A stretch of 28,713 bases of DNA from a virus. Under the pieces are notes generated by a model. It did not search any database and had not been told where the DNA came from. It saw nothing but the letters and a program-made list of their open reading frames with translations. The translations under genes and the position numbers were made by a program. Below, piece by piece: positions 14,400-22,325 of the stretch. How positions within the stretch are numbered: position 1 is the first letter of the stretch; the number at the start of each line of letters is the position of its first letter. The stretch lies in IMG/VR virus record IMGVR_UViG_3300025889_000698, positions 1 to 28,713 of that record. One strand, 5' to 3'.

Positions 14400-14540
14400 A
14401 TGATACAGAACATTTTAGAGCTATTAGAACTATCGGAAGGTGAGACTGAGAACATTAGAATTGCTAAAGGGAAGTACTATCTACCTAAGAAATTCTCTGA
14501 GATTTACAAACATCAAAAAAAGACTTATAAATGGCAATAG
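14400..14540 (+). CDS. Small protein between tail tip and tape measure, 46 aa
   Basis: The short product begins MIQNILELLELSEGET and ends KTYKWQ; the middle is basic. It starts directly after the previous stop and overlaps the tape measure start by 10 bases, so it fills the gap completely and keeps the packed operon. No motif is visible. It may be a small assembly factor, but its short length limits confidence. Confidence 0.55.
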   Translation: MIQNILELLELSEGETENIRIAKGKYYLPKKFSEIYKHQKKTYKWQ

Positions 14541-15934
14541 AAAAGGAAATAGAAATTGTAGTAAAATCCGATCAGGCAGTCAATGGTCTGAACAGGGTTG
14601 AAGATGCTCTCGAAAGGGTAGATAAAGCTGCGGAACAAGCAACAGAGGAAACTAAGGGTCTTGGTCAAGAGGTTGGTGAGTCAGGTGCTGCGATAAGTTT
14701 ATTAGATGCTGCTACTGGTGGTCTTGCATCACGAGTTAGAGATGTTGCTGAAGTTTATAAGCAATTTAGAGGTAGAATTAGAGCAGTAACTCTTGCACAA
14801 TTAAAAGCAAATGCTGCGTTTTTAGCAAACCCTGTAGTATTAGTTACTACTGCGGTAGTTGCAGCTACGGGTGCATTAGCTAAATACGCTTCTAAACTAA
14901 CAGGTGATGTAGTACCTATAACCACGAGTCTTAAAAATATATTTCTATCATTAGGTGATGCAGCAAGATTCGCACGCTTACAAGCGGAGTCTTATACAGA
15001 ATTTGCTACAGAGCAACAGATCAAAGAAACTGAAAGAGCAATAGCAGTATTAAAGGCTTACGGACAAGATACTATTGATTTAGAGATAGAAAATCAAAGA
15101 AGAAGATTGTCTGCTTTTGAGAAAGGTTCTCAAGAATACTTTGATGCTCAGACTCAACTTAGTGTACTTATCGCTCAAAAGGATGTAGCTATAACTAAGG
15201 CGAAAGAAGAAGAGAAAGCAAGAATCGAAGCAGAGGCTGAGGAGAAGAGAAAACAAGCAGCAGCCGATGAGGAAGCAAGAGTTAAGAAAGAGTTTGCAGA
15301 TAGACAAGCAGTAAATAAGGAAATAGAGAAAGGCTACAAGCTACAAGGTGAAGCATTAGAAACAAGAATAAGAAAAGAAAGCCTATTACAAGCAAAAGGT
15401 CTTACAGAGGGGTTAAAAGAGTACCAAGCGACAAGAATACAGGAAAAGAAAATAGATGAGGTAACTGCTCAACAGAAATTACAATTAGCCTCTCAAACAT
15501 TTGGAGCATTAGCAGGTATATTAGGACAGAACAGTAAAGTAGGTAAAGCTGCGGGTATTGCACAAGCGATTATAAACACTTATCAAGGGGTTACAGAGGT
15601 GCTTTCTAATAAGACAACACTACCCGAGCCATTTGGTACTATTCAGAAGATTGCATCAACTGCTACAGTACTTGCTTCAGGATTCCAAGCGGTAAGAGCT
15701 ATGCAACAAACACCTATTCCAGTAATTGCAGCAGGTGGAGGCTTTGGAGGAGGAGCAGGAGTTGCAATACCTACACCACCACAAATAAACACAGTTGGAG
15801 CTTCAGGAGTTAATCAGTTAGCTGAGGTAATCGGTGGACAGACCAAGCAACCAGTAAGAGCGTATGTAGTAGCAGGAGATGTAACTACTGCACAATCACT
15901 TGAAAGAAATACAATTAAGGAAGCCTCAATTTAA
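14531..15934 (+). CDS. Tape measure protein, 467 aa
   Basis: The protein has the hallmarks of a tape measure: a helical N-terminus (GLNRVEDALERVDKAAEQAT), a hydrophobic segment (ANPVVLVTTAVVAATGALA, about residues 98-116), a long charged coiled coil rich in Glu, Lys and Ala (about 160-320), a Gly-rich part (AAGGGFGGGAG) and the terminal PVRAYVVAGDVTTAQSLERN, which I have seen in phage tape measures. It sets tail length and is held by the chaperones from 9737. At 467 aa it is short, so a tail of perhaps 70 nm is expected. Confidence 0.8.
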   Translation: MAIEKEIEIVVKSDQAVNGLNRVEDALERVDKAAEQATEETKGLGQEVGESGAAISLLDAATGGLASRVRDVAEVYKQFRGRIRAVTLAQLKANAAFLANPVVLVTTAVVAATGALAKYASKLTGDVVPITTSLKNIFLSLGDAARFARLQAESYTEFATEQQIKETERAIAVLKAYGQDTIDLEIENQRRRLSAFEKGSQEYFDAQTQLSVLIAQKDVAITKAKEEEKARIEAEAEEKRKQAAADEEARVKKEFADRQAVNKEIEKGYKLQGEALETRIRKESLLQAKGLTEGLKEYQATRIQEKKIDEVTAQQKLQLASQTFGALAGILGQNSKVGKAAGIAQAIINTYQGVTEVLSNKTTLPEPFGTIQKIASTATVLASGFQAVRAMQQTPIPVIAAGGGFGGGAGVAIPTPPQINTVGASGVNQLAEVIGGQTKQPVRAYVVAGDVTTAQSLERNTIKEASI

Positions 15935-15937
15935 AAG

Positions 15938-15970
15938 GCAAAATAAACCAACAAAGTCGTTATATAGATA
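15938..15970 (+). promoter_or_regulatory. Putative phage sigma promoter, copy C (leaderless type)
   Basis: GCAAAA at 15938-15943 and CGTTATATAGATA at 15958-15970 have the fixed 20-base spacing. The A of the start codon is the last base of the motif, exactly 12 bases after the C of the -10 box. Transcription should therefore begin at or very near the ATG, giving a leaderless message. Confidence 0.8.
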
Positions 15971-16917
15971 TGAAGATTATTGAACTCATCTTAGACGAAG
16001 AGAACGAAATAGCAGGAGTAGAAGCTATCTCGGTAGTAGAAAACCCTGCAATAGAAGAAGATTTTATCGCTTTAGCAGATCAAGAGATTAAACTTGCTGA
16101 GGTAGATAAAGAGAAGCGTATCCTTATGGGGGCGTTACTTATCCCTAATAAGCCTATTTACAGAAGAAACGCTGAGGAGGAGTACTATGTGTACTTTTCT
16201 AAAGATACTATCCGTAAAACGGCTGAGATGTTCTTGATGAAAGGGAATCAGAACAATTCAACATTAGAACACCAACTACCACTTAACGGATTATCACTTG
16301 TCGAGTCTTGGATTGTAGAAGATAATGAGAAAGACAAGAGCAGACTGTATAATATGAATGTGCCTGTAGGTACTTGGATGGGTGCAGTCAAGGTAAACAA
16401 CGAAGAGATTTGGAATGACTATGTAAAAACTGGTAAGGTAAAAGGATTCTCTATTGAGGGGTACTTTGCTGATAAGATGCCAAGACCTGAAGAGTCAATC
16501 CAAGAAGAGCTTAGTAAGATTGAAGAAGAAGAAGCAGATACACTACTATCTACTATCAAAGCGATCATCAAAGGTGATAAGCGAGTAAAGGGTGGTAAGC
16601 GTACAGAATTAGAATCTTATTCGGATTATCCTGATGGTGTTAAGAATAACGCTAAAAGAGGTATTGATCTAAATGAAAAGAACAATAACAAGTGTGCTAC
16701 TCAAGTAGGTAAGATCAGAGCGCAACAACTTGCAAAAGGTGAGCCTATCTCAGTAGAGACTATCAAGAGAATGTACTCTTACTTATCAAGAGCAGAAGAA
16801 TACTATGATGAAAGCGATACAAGTGCTTGTGGCACTATTTCGTATTTGCTATGGGGTGGCAAAGCGGGAAGACGTTGGGCTGAGGCGAAATTAAAAGAAC
16901 TTGGTATTAATGGCTAA
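15970..16917 (+). CDS. XkdF-like prohead protease with a C-terminal extra domain, 315 aa
   Basis: Residues 1-170 match XkdF-type putative prohead proteases: IPNKPIYRR, YYVYFSKDTI, NNSTLEHQ (with the likely catalytic His), LVESWIVED, VPVGTWMGAVKV and VKGFSIEG. It should mature the prohead by cutting the scaffold and capsid proteins. Residues about 205-315 form a second domain (YPDGVKNNAKRGIDLNEKNN, IKRMYSYLSRAEEYYD, YLLWGGKAGRRWAE) that is found fused to phage proteins but, to my knowledge, has no clear role. The gene begins at its own late promoter with a probably leaderless start. Confidence 0.75.
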   Translation: MKIIELILDEENEIAGVEAISVVENPAIEEDFIALADQEIKLAEVDKEKRILMGALLIPNKPIYRRNAEEEYYVYFSKDTIRKTAEMFLMKGNQNNSTLEHQLPLNGLSLVESWIVEDNEKDKSRLYNMNVPVGTWMGAVKVNNEEIWNDYVKTGKVKGFSIEGYFADKMPRPEESIQEELSKIEEEEADTLLSTIKAIIKGDKRVKGGKRTELESYSDYPDGVKNNAKRGIDLNEKNNNKCATQVGKIRAQQLAKGEPISVETIKRMYSYLSRAEEYYDESDTSACGTISYLLWGGKAGRRWAEAKLKELGING

Positions 16918-17038
16918 GCAGACTGCTCATATTAAGATCGCTAAACCTAAGAAGTTTGGCGTACAAGCTAAGAGCAGAACAAGTAAGCTAAAGAGTTCTA
17001 AGAATTACAGAAAACCATATAGAGGACAAGGTAGATAA
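16910..17038 (+). CDS. Small basic protein, 42 aa
   Basis: About a third of the residues are Lys or Arg, ending in SSKNYRKPYRGQGR. I recall similar tiny basic proteins beside capsid genes of Bacteroidota phages, also with a final RGQGR. It could bind packaged DNA or RNA, or cement the head, but no function is known to me. It overlaps the protease stop by eight bases and shares one base with the next start (TAATG), a tidy arrangement that supports it as a gene. Confidence 0.65.
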   Translation: MAKQTAHIKIAKPKKFGVQAKSRTSKLKSSKNYRKPYRGQGR

Positions 17039-17673
17039 TGGCAACAGTAAACAATACATCTTATAAAATACAAGCTGACGTAGATACTGAAGCAGTAAGA
17101 CTACAATACAACATCGAGGAGGGTGCATTTGTAACAACCTCAGCAGGTGTTTGGACTGTTTACAATGGCGAGTGGGTTAAGTTATATCCACAATCAGGAG
17201 CGGGTACTGGAATGGGTTGGGCAAGATATGATGACTCAACATATACCTCATCTAACAAGTTAGCCTTAGCCTTAGATACAGAAGTAGTACTACCTAACGA
17301 TGCGGGAACTGTTTATAGAAGCAATACAGGAATTGACTACTATGATTCATCTACTCAGAAGGTATTAGCCGATAACGAGAACGATACTTACTTAATGACA
17401 GTAGTGTTTAAGTACTCAGCTCCTAATGCAAATCAGACTTACTTAGAGATGCACTTTCAAGGAGGTAACGGAACACCATACGATAGAATACGAGATACGA
17501 TTACCTTCCCTAAAGGAAACGATACAGAACACGATCACCACGCAGTATTCCAGTACTATGCAGATTCAAGTTTCGCTGTAAATGGTAGCCAATGGAAAAT
17601 CACAGCTAACGGAGGTACTGCTGATGTGTGGGATATTATCTTCTTCATTCAAAAAGTACAGAATTATGGATAA
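17038..17673 (+). CDS. Virion structural protein, possible head decoration, 211 aa
   Basis: This is a beta-rich protein without enzyme motifs. The N-terminal half is Thr/Tyr-rich (YNIEEGAFVTTSAGVWTVYNG) with trimer-like turn patterns, and the C-terminal half ends in GGTADVWDIIFFIQKVQNYG. A HDHH cluster at about residue 165 may bind metal. Its place between the protease and scaffold genes suggests a head-associated role, as decoration or fibre. It shares its first base with the previous stop and overlaps the next gene by eight bases. Family unassigned. Confidence 0.6.
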   Translation: MATVNNTSYKIQADVDTEAVRLQYNIEEGAFVTTSAGVWTVYNGEWVKLYPQSGAGTGMGWARYDDSTYTSSNKLALALDTEVVLPNDAGTVYRSNTGIDYYDSSTQKVLADNENDTYLMTVVFKYSAPNANQTYLEMHFQGGNGTPYDRIRDTITFPKGNDTEHDHHAVFQYYADSSFAVNGSQWKITANGGTADVWDIIFFIQKVQNYG

Positions 17674-17812
17674 GAACAAGACACCATCGTATTCAAGCCC
17701 TAAAGGTTCATCAAGAGGCTGCTTATGCAAAGATTCTAATACTTACTCAAGAAAGTGCTGTGATGGCTCTCTATGGGCGCAAGGCATTGGAAGAACAAGA
17801 GGAACTGAATAA
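17666..17812 (+). CDS. Small cysteine-rich protein, 48 aa
   Basis: The product starts MDKNKTPSYSSPKGSSRGCL and includes CKDSNTYSRKCCDGSLWAQG. Four Cys in a 17-residue stretch suggest a metal site or disulfide knot. I recall related short KGSSRGCLC-type proteins in Bacteroidota phages and genomes. It overlaps the previous gene by eight bases. A different frame here also stays open to 17828, but it lacks a good start; the Cys-rich frame fits the packing of genes better. Function unknown. Confidence 0.6.
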   Translation: MDKNKTPSYSSPKGSSRGCLCKDSNTYSRKCCDGSLWAQGIGRTRGTE

Positions 17813-17819
17813 CGAAAAT

Positions 17820-17852
17820 GCAAAATAAAAATCAATAACCGTTATATAAATA
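17820..17852 (+). promoter_or_regulatory. Putative phage sigma promoter, copy D (leaderless type, capsid unit)
   Basis: GCAAAA at 17820-17825 and CGTTATATAAATA at 17840-17852 keep the 20-base spacing. As in copy C, the ATG begins exactly 12 bases after the C of the -10 box. It lies in the gap before the scaffold gene and probably gives the strong late expression of scaffold and capsid. Confidence 0.8.
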
Positions 17853-18469
17853 TGAAACCAACAGAAATGCTAAAAGAAATCAAGAATCTATTAGGTATTG
17901 AGTTGTCTGCTGAAGCTGAGGTTAAAGTAGAGTTAGCTCAAATGACATTAGAGAATGGTACTATCTTGGAAGCAGAGGAGTTCGCACCTGAAATGGAGGT
18001 ATTCATCATTACTGAAGAGGACAAAATTGCTCTTCCTATTGGTGAATATACTTTAGAAGATGGTCGTATTCTTGTTGTAGAAGAGGAAGGTATCATTAAG
18101 GAACTTAAGGCTGCTGAAGCTGCTGAGGAAGCCCCTGAGGCGGAAGTAGAAGTAGAAGCTGCTGAAGAGGAAATGCCAATCGAAGAGGAACTTCCTGCTG
18201 AGATGGGTTACGTAAAGAAAGAGGAATTTGCTCAAGCAATGGAAGAAGTAAAATCAATGATTGACGAGATTCGTGTAATTGTTGATGATGCTAAAGCTAA
18301 AGAAGAGATGGCTGAACAAGTGAAAGCTGAATTATCTGCTACACCTGCTGCTGCTCCACTTAAGCACAATCCAGAAGCAAAAGCTGAAAAACAATCTTTC
18401 AATATCGCAAACAAAAGAGCTGAATCAACTCGTGATCGAGTATTCTCTAAGCTTGCAAATCTTAAATAA
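17852..18469 (+). CDS. Putative scaffolding protein, 205 aa
   Basis: This very acidic protein has the composition and place of a capsid scaffold. It holds repeated Glu/Ala stretches (AAEAAEEAPEAEVEVEAAEE), a helical segment (KKEEFAQAMEEVKSMIDEIR) and a basic C-terminus (RAESTRDRVFSKLANLK) that would bind capsid protein. It should direct prohead assembly and be cut by the XkdF-like protease. The N-terminus resembles short beta repeats (MTLENGTILEAEEF and YTLEDGRILVVEEE), perhaps a duplicated unit. It stands directly before the capsid gene and starts without a leader. Confidence 0.75.
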   Translation: MKPTEMLKEIKNLLGIELSAEAEVKVELAQMTLENGTILEAEEFAPEMEVFIITEEDKIALPIGEYTLEDGRILVVEEEGIIKELKAAEAAEEAPEAEVEVEAAEEEMPIEEELPAEMGYVKKEEFAQAMEEVKSMIDEIRVIVDDAKAKEEMAEQVKAELSATPAAAPLKHNPEAKAEKQSFNIANKRAESTRDRVFSKLANLK

Positions 18470-18490
18470 TTAAAACTTAAATAAACAAAA

Positions 18491-19435
18491 ATGGCAACAA
18501 CAACTTCAATCACTTCAACCTACGCAGGGGAGTTTGCAGGTAAATATATCGCTGCTGCTCTTCTAAGTGGTTCTACTATCGAAAACGGTGGTATCGAGGT
18601 AAAACCTAATGTTAAATACAAAGAGGTTATCAAGAAAGTAGCTACTGATTCTAACGTAATCAAAGATGCTACTTGCGACTTTACAGACACAGCTACTGTA
18701 ACTCTAACTGAGCGTATTCTTGCTCCTGAAGAGTTCCAAGTAAACTTAGAGTTCTGTAAAAAAGACTTCCATTCAGATTGGGAAGCTGTACAAATGGGAT
18801 ATTCTGCATTTGACAACCTACCTCCTGCATTCTCTGACTTCATCATCGCTCACGTAGCTGGTCTTGTAGCTGAGAAAACTGAACAAAACATTTGGAGCGG
18901 TGCTACTGGTACTGCAGGTGAGTTTGACGGTATCGTTACTCTTGCAACTGCTGATGCAGATGTAATTGATGTAGCAGGTGCTGCGGGTGGAATCACTTCA
19001 TCTAACGTAATTACTGAGTTAGGTAAAGTAGTAGATGCTATTCCTTCTGCACTTTACGGAAAAGAGGATTTATACCTTTATGTTTCTCAATCAGTTGCTC
19101 GTGATTATGTTCGTTCATTAGGCGGATTCGGAGCTAACGGATTAGGTGCAAACGGGGTAAACAACCAAGGTACTCAATGGTGGAATAACGGAGGTTTATC
19201 TTTTGATGGTGTTAAGTTATTCGTAGCTAACGGTATGGATGATGATTACATCGTAGCTGCTCAGAAAAGCAATCTTTTCTTCGGCACGGGCTTACTCTCT
19301 GATCATCAGGAAGTTCGCCTTTTAGATATGGCTGACCTTGATGGTTCACAAAACGTACGAGTAATTATGCGCTTTACAGCAGGTGTACAATACGGAATCG
19401 GTTCTGATATCGTTCTTTACACTCCTACTGCTTAA
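18491..19435 (+). CDS. Major capsid protein, 314 aa
   Basis: Length, place after the scaffold and before a strong terminator, and sequence all fit an HK97-fold capsid protein. The pattern ends with VRVIMRFTAGVQYGIGSDIVLY, and YLYVSQSVARDYVRSLGG lies in the A-domain-like region. An early FAGKYIAAALLSGSTIENGG segment would be the N-arm. It builds the icosahedral head. The codons are unusually uniform (GCT, GGT, GAA), consistent with high expression. No accessory domain is inserted. The neighbours protease, scaffold and portal support the call. Confidence 0.85.
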   Translation: MATTTSITSTYAGEFAGKYIAAALLSGSTIENGGIEVKPNVKYKEVIKKVATDSNVIKDATCDFTDTATVTLTERILAPEEFQVNLEFCKKDFHSDWEAVQMGYSAFDNLPPAFSDFIIAHVAGLVAEKTEQNIWSGATGTAGEFDGIVTLATADADVIDVAGAAGGITSSNVITELGKVVDAIPSALYGKEDLYLYVSQSVARDYVRSLGGFGANGLGANGVNNQGTQWWNNGGLSFDGVKLFVANGMDDDYIVAAQKSNLFFGTGLLSDHQEVRLLDMADLDGSQNVRVIMRFTAGVQYGIGSDIVLYTPTA

Positions 19436-19458
19436 TTAAACAAATTGTCTAACGAAAG

Positions 19459-19496
19459 AGGGTAGGTAAGCCACTTGAGCCTACCTGCCCTTTTTT
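19459..19496 (+). terminator. Strong terminator after the capsid gene
   Basis: AGGGTAGGTAAGC (19459-19471) pairs with GCCTACCTGCCCT (19479-19491) over 13 positions with one G-U and one mismatch, a seven-base loop and six T to 19496. It probably sharply reduces transcription downstream of the capsid gene, so capsid message is most abundant. Confidence 0.9.
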
Positions 19497-19510
19497 AATT
19501 TATAAAACTT

Positions 19511-20029
19511 ATGGCTTGTTCATTATCACTTACAGGAAGACAGTTTCCTTGTGCAAAAGCGGTAGGGGGTCTTAAAAAGATTTTCTTTGCTTCTTATGTA
19601 GAAGGCGGTCTTACTATCACGGCAGGAGCAGTAGATGGTACTTGGTACGGGTACGACCTAAGAGGTGCGTCATCTGTAGAAACCGCTATCAACGGCTCTC
19701 GTGAAAACAACTCTATTTTCTATACACAAACAGTAAGTATCCAGTTACCACTTCTTGACTCTGCAACTCAAGATGAGATCAAACTATTAGCTGCTGCAAG
19801 ACCTCACATCGTAGTAGAGGACTATAACGGTCAGCAAATGGTTATTGGACTTGAGAACGGTGCAGACCTTACAGGAGGCTCACTTGCTACTGGTGCAAAT
19901 ATGGGAGACTACTCAGGATTCACTCTAACCTTCGAGGCTATGGAGAAAGAACCACCTGCGTTTATTTCTACTGCTGTTACTGATTCAGCTTCTTCACCAA
20001 TCGCACCTGCGGTTAGTGCTGCAAGTTAA
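19511..20029 (+). CDS. Putative major tail tube protein, 172 aa
   Basis: A beta-rich protein of typical tube size. The N-terminus (LSLTGRQFPCAKAVGGLKKI) is a form I know from Bacteroidota phage structural proteins annotated as tail tube. The C-terminal part alternates strands and ends in a Ser/Ala-rich tail. It would polymerise around the tape measure. It is transcribed after a strong terminator and before another, alone between them, without a late promoter of its own that I can see, so it may rely on read-through. Tube assignment is probable, not certain. Confidence 0.65.
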   Translation: MACSLSLTGRQFPCAKAVGGLKKIFFASYVEGGLTITAGAVDGTWYGYDLRGASSVETAINGSRENNSIFYTQTVSIQLPLLDSATQDEIKLLAAARPHIVVEDYNGQQMVIGLENGADLTGGSLATGANMGDYSGFTLTFEAMEKEPPAFISTAVTDSASSPIAPAVSAAS

Positions 20030-20052
20030 TCTTTAAAATAAGGATAATTAAG

Positions 20053-20075
20053 GGGGCTTTATAGCCCCTTTTTTT
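20053..20075 (+). terminator. Terminator after the tail tube candidate
   Basis: GGGGCT (20053-20058) and AGCCCC (20063-20068) form a perfect stem with a four-base loop, followed by seven T to 20075. It separates this gene from the next late unit, which starts at promoter copy E eleven bases later. Confidence 0.85.
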
Positions 20076-20085
20076 ATATCCCAAT

Positions 20086-20118
20086 GCAAATATCAAGATT
20101 TGATTCGTTATATAGATA
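20086..20118 (+). promoter_or_regulatory. Putative phage sigma promoter, copy E (portal unit)
   Basis: GCAAAT at 20086-20091 and CGTTATATAGATA at 20106-20118 show the fixed 20-base spacing. The ATG at 20131 lies 25 bases after the C of the -10 box, as in copy B. It directly follows a terminator. Confidence 0.8.
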
Positions 20119-20130
20119 TAAGAGTTTAAA

Positions 20131-20541
20131 ATGATAATTCTAACAAGCAGTACAAACGCTCAATCATTAAGCATTATTCCAAGAGAATATCCAAGCTTGA
20201 TTGATATATCTTTGCGAAATGAGATAACCAACGAGGTTGTTACATTTAGCGATGTATCTACTACTACTTTGAATGGGTATTTATCGTTCTCTAATGCGTT
20301 CTCTTTAGTTGAGAATAATTTTTATGAATTGAAAATACTTGATGGCTCGAGCGTTATATATAAGGACAAGATTTTCTGTACCGATCAAAATATAGCATCT
20401 TATAGTGTAAATGACGATGTAGAGGGTTGGGCAGACATAAAAGAAGTTTGGAATCTTTATAACCAAAACTGGGAAGATGTAGTTGTTGATAGCATCTACG
20501 AAACGGAAGATTCTTACGATAACGACTATATCATAATCTAA
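20131..20541 (+). CDS. Virion-associated protein, unassigned, 136 aa
   Basis: The product is beta-rich (SIIPREYPSLIDISLRNEIT, then NGYLSFSNAFSLVENNFYEL) with an acidic Tyr/Asp-rich tail (YETEDSYDNDYIII). I recall a similar small protein beside portal genes in Bacteroidota phages. It may take part in the head-tail joint or be a decoration. It stops one base into the portal ATG, so the two are coupled. I cannot give it a family name. Confidence 0.6.
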   Translation: MIILTSSTNAQSLSIIPREYPSLIDISLRNEITNEVVTFSDVSTTTLNGYLSFSNAFSLVENNFYELKILDGSSVIYKDKIFCTDQNIASYSVNDDVEGWADIKEVWNLYNQNWEDVVVDSIYETEDSYDNDYIII

Positions 20542-22322
20542 TGAGTAGAAACACACACAAACCTAAAGTACACAATGATCTACGGGTCGTAAACTTTAGT
20601 ACTTACACCAGTCCTAAAATTGTTGAACAAAAGAACAGGGATTGGGTAAGTTACGGAGAGGACAACAATTACTTTCAGTATCTGATTGACCGATACAATG
20701 GTTCTGCAACGAACAACGCTATCATCAATGGTATTTCTGAAATGATTTACGGAAGAGGGTTAGATGCTACTGATTCAAACCGTAAGCCTGACGAGTATGC
20801 ACAAATGAAGTCTTTATTCTCTAAGGACTGCGTTCGTAAGTTAGCATACGATTTAAAACTTATGGGCGGTGCAGCAATGCAAGTAGTTTACTCTAAAGAC
20901 CACTCAAGAATCCTACAAGTAGAACATTTCCCTGTTGAAACACTAAGAGCAGAGAAATGCAATGATGAGGGAGACATTGAAGCGTACTACTATATGGCTG
21001 ATTGGTCAAAAGCTAAGCCATCTGATAAACCTCAACGTATTCCTGCGTTTGGATTCTCTAAAGAAGGTGTAGAGATACTTTATATCAAGCCTTACAGAGC
21101 AGGATTCTATTACTACTCACCAGTAGATTATCAAGGAGGCTTACAATACGCTGAATTAGAAGAGGAGATATCAAACTATCACCTAAACAACATAATGAAC
21201 GGACTTGCTCCTTCAATGCTTATTAACTTCAATAACGGAGTTCCTAACGAAGAAGAAAGAAGTTTGATCGAGCAGAGAATCTATCAGAAATTCTCAGGGT
21301 CAAGCAATGCAGGTAAGTTTATCTTAGCATTTAATGACAATGCAGATACAGCAGCTTCTATTGAGCCTGTACAGTTATCAGATGCACACAATCAGTACCA
21401 GTTCTTATCAGATGAGAGTATGCGTAAGATTATGGTATCTCATAGAGTAGTATCACCTATGCTTTTAGGTATTAAAGATCAATCAGGTCTTGGTAACAAT
21501 GCTGACGAGTTAAAAACGGCTTCTATCTTGATGGATAACACCGTTATTAGACCGTTTCAGACACTTTTACTTGATGCCTTTGAGTCAGTATTAGCTTACA
21601 ATAATATCGCTCTTAATTTATACTTTAAAACGCTTCAGCCACTTGAGTTTACTGATCTTGATAACGCGATGACTAAAGAGCAGGTAGAAGAAGAAACAGG
21701 AGTAAAATTATCAAGTGATAAAGAAGAGCTTACTGACGATCAGATGAATCAAATCTTTGAGGCTTTAGAAGAGTACGGAGAAGATGAAGATTTGGATGAG
21801 TGGGAACTTGTTGATGAGCGACCTGTTGATTATGAGCAAGAGGAGGCTTTAGATAAGATGATTGGACTTGCATCTACGGGTAGAGCGAATCCTAACGCAG
21901 AGTCAGAGCAAGATATCGCGCTATTCAAAGTAAGATACCAGTACGCACCACTAAGAGCTTCGAGCAACTCAAGAGAGTTTTGTCAGAAGATGGTAAACGC
22001 TAAGAAGATATATCGCAAAGAAGATATCGAGAGAATGTCAAGCCAAGCGGTAAATGCAGGATTTGGAGTAGGAGGAGCTGCGACATACGATATATGGTTA
22101 TATAAAGGTGGAGCAAGATGTCATCACTTTTGGATGCGTAAGACTTACTTCAGAAAGAGAAACCCTCAAGGGCAATTCTTACCTGAGAATGGATTAAAGA
22201 ACGATAAGAATGTTTCGGTTAATGAGGCAAGGAGAGAAGGTTTTGTACCTCCTGTAAATGACCCAAAGGTAGCTATGAGACCTGTTGATATGCCGAATGA
22301 AGGATTTGTAAACCCAAGATAA
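20541..22322 (+). CDS. Portal protein, 593 aa
   Basis: The N-terminal two thirds have the portal pattern: WVSYGEDNNYFQYLIDRYNG, AIINGISEMIYGRGL, LMGGAAMQVVYSKDHSRI and VISP-like VVSPMLLGIKDQSGLGNNAD, with the helical crown region after it. It forms the ring through which DNA enters and leaves. A C-terminal domain (about residues 465-593) contains SREFCQKMVNAKKIYRKEDI and YDIWLYKGGARCHHFWMRK, a segment that is known in phage head proteins and may resemble a gp7/MuF-type tail. The gene is tail-end placed after the capsid gene, an unusual order. Length is above average because of the added domain. Confidence 0.85.
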   Translation: MSRNTHKPKVHNDLRVVNFSTYTSPKIVEQKNRDWVSYGEDNNYFQYLIDRYNGSATNNAIINGISEMIYGRGLDATDSNRKPDEYAQMKSLFSKDCVRKLAYDLKLMGGAAMQVVYSKDHSRILQVEHFPVETLRAEKCNDEGDIEAYYYMADWSKAKPSDKPQRIPAFGFSKEGVEILYIKPYRAGFYYYSPVDYQGGLQYAELEEEISNYHLNNIMNGLAPSMLINFNNGVPNEEERSLIEQRIYQKFSGSSNAGKFILAFNDNADTAASIEPVQLSDAHNQYQFLSDESMRKIMVSHRVVSPMLLGIKDQSGLGNNADELKTASILMDNTVIRPFQTLLLDAFESVLAYNNIALNLYFKTLQPLEFTDLDNAMTKEQVEEETGVKLSSDKEELTDDQMNQIFEALEEYGEDEDLDEWELVDERPVDYEQEEALDKMIGLASTGRANPNAESEQDIALFKVRYQYAPLRASSNSREFCQKMVNAKKIYRKEDIERMSSQAVNAGFGVGGAATYDIWLYKGGARCHHFWMRKTYFRKRNPQGQFLPENGLKNDKNVSVNEARREGFVPPVNDPKVAMRPVDMPNEGFVNPR

Positions 22323-22325
22323 GAT

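Noticed and set aside
15080-15307. Reverse-strand open frames, here and at 1178, 5828, 7573, 10520, 18053, 18232, 18520, 20305, 22166 and 23234-23743
   Set aside because: All lie opposite strong + strand genes, have low-complexity or Cys/Ser/Leu-rich sequences and no family pattern.
17628-17828. An alternative frame of 66 aa with a helical end (ALEEQEELNNENAK)
   Set aside because: It starts with GTG inside the preceding gene and overlaps the Cys-rich gene at 17666, which has a known-looking pattern and better junctions.
20352-20364. A sixth CGTTATATA inside the gene at 20131
   Set aside because: The upstream box at the fixed distance reads AAAATA rather than GCAAAA, it lies within a coding region and no gene starts nearby, so it is probably chance.
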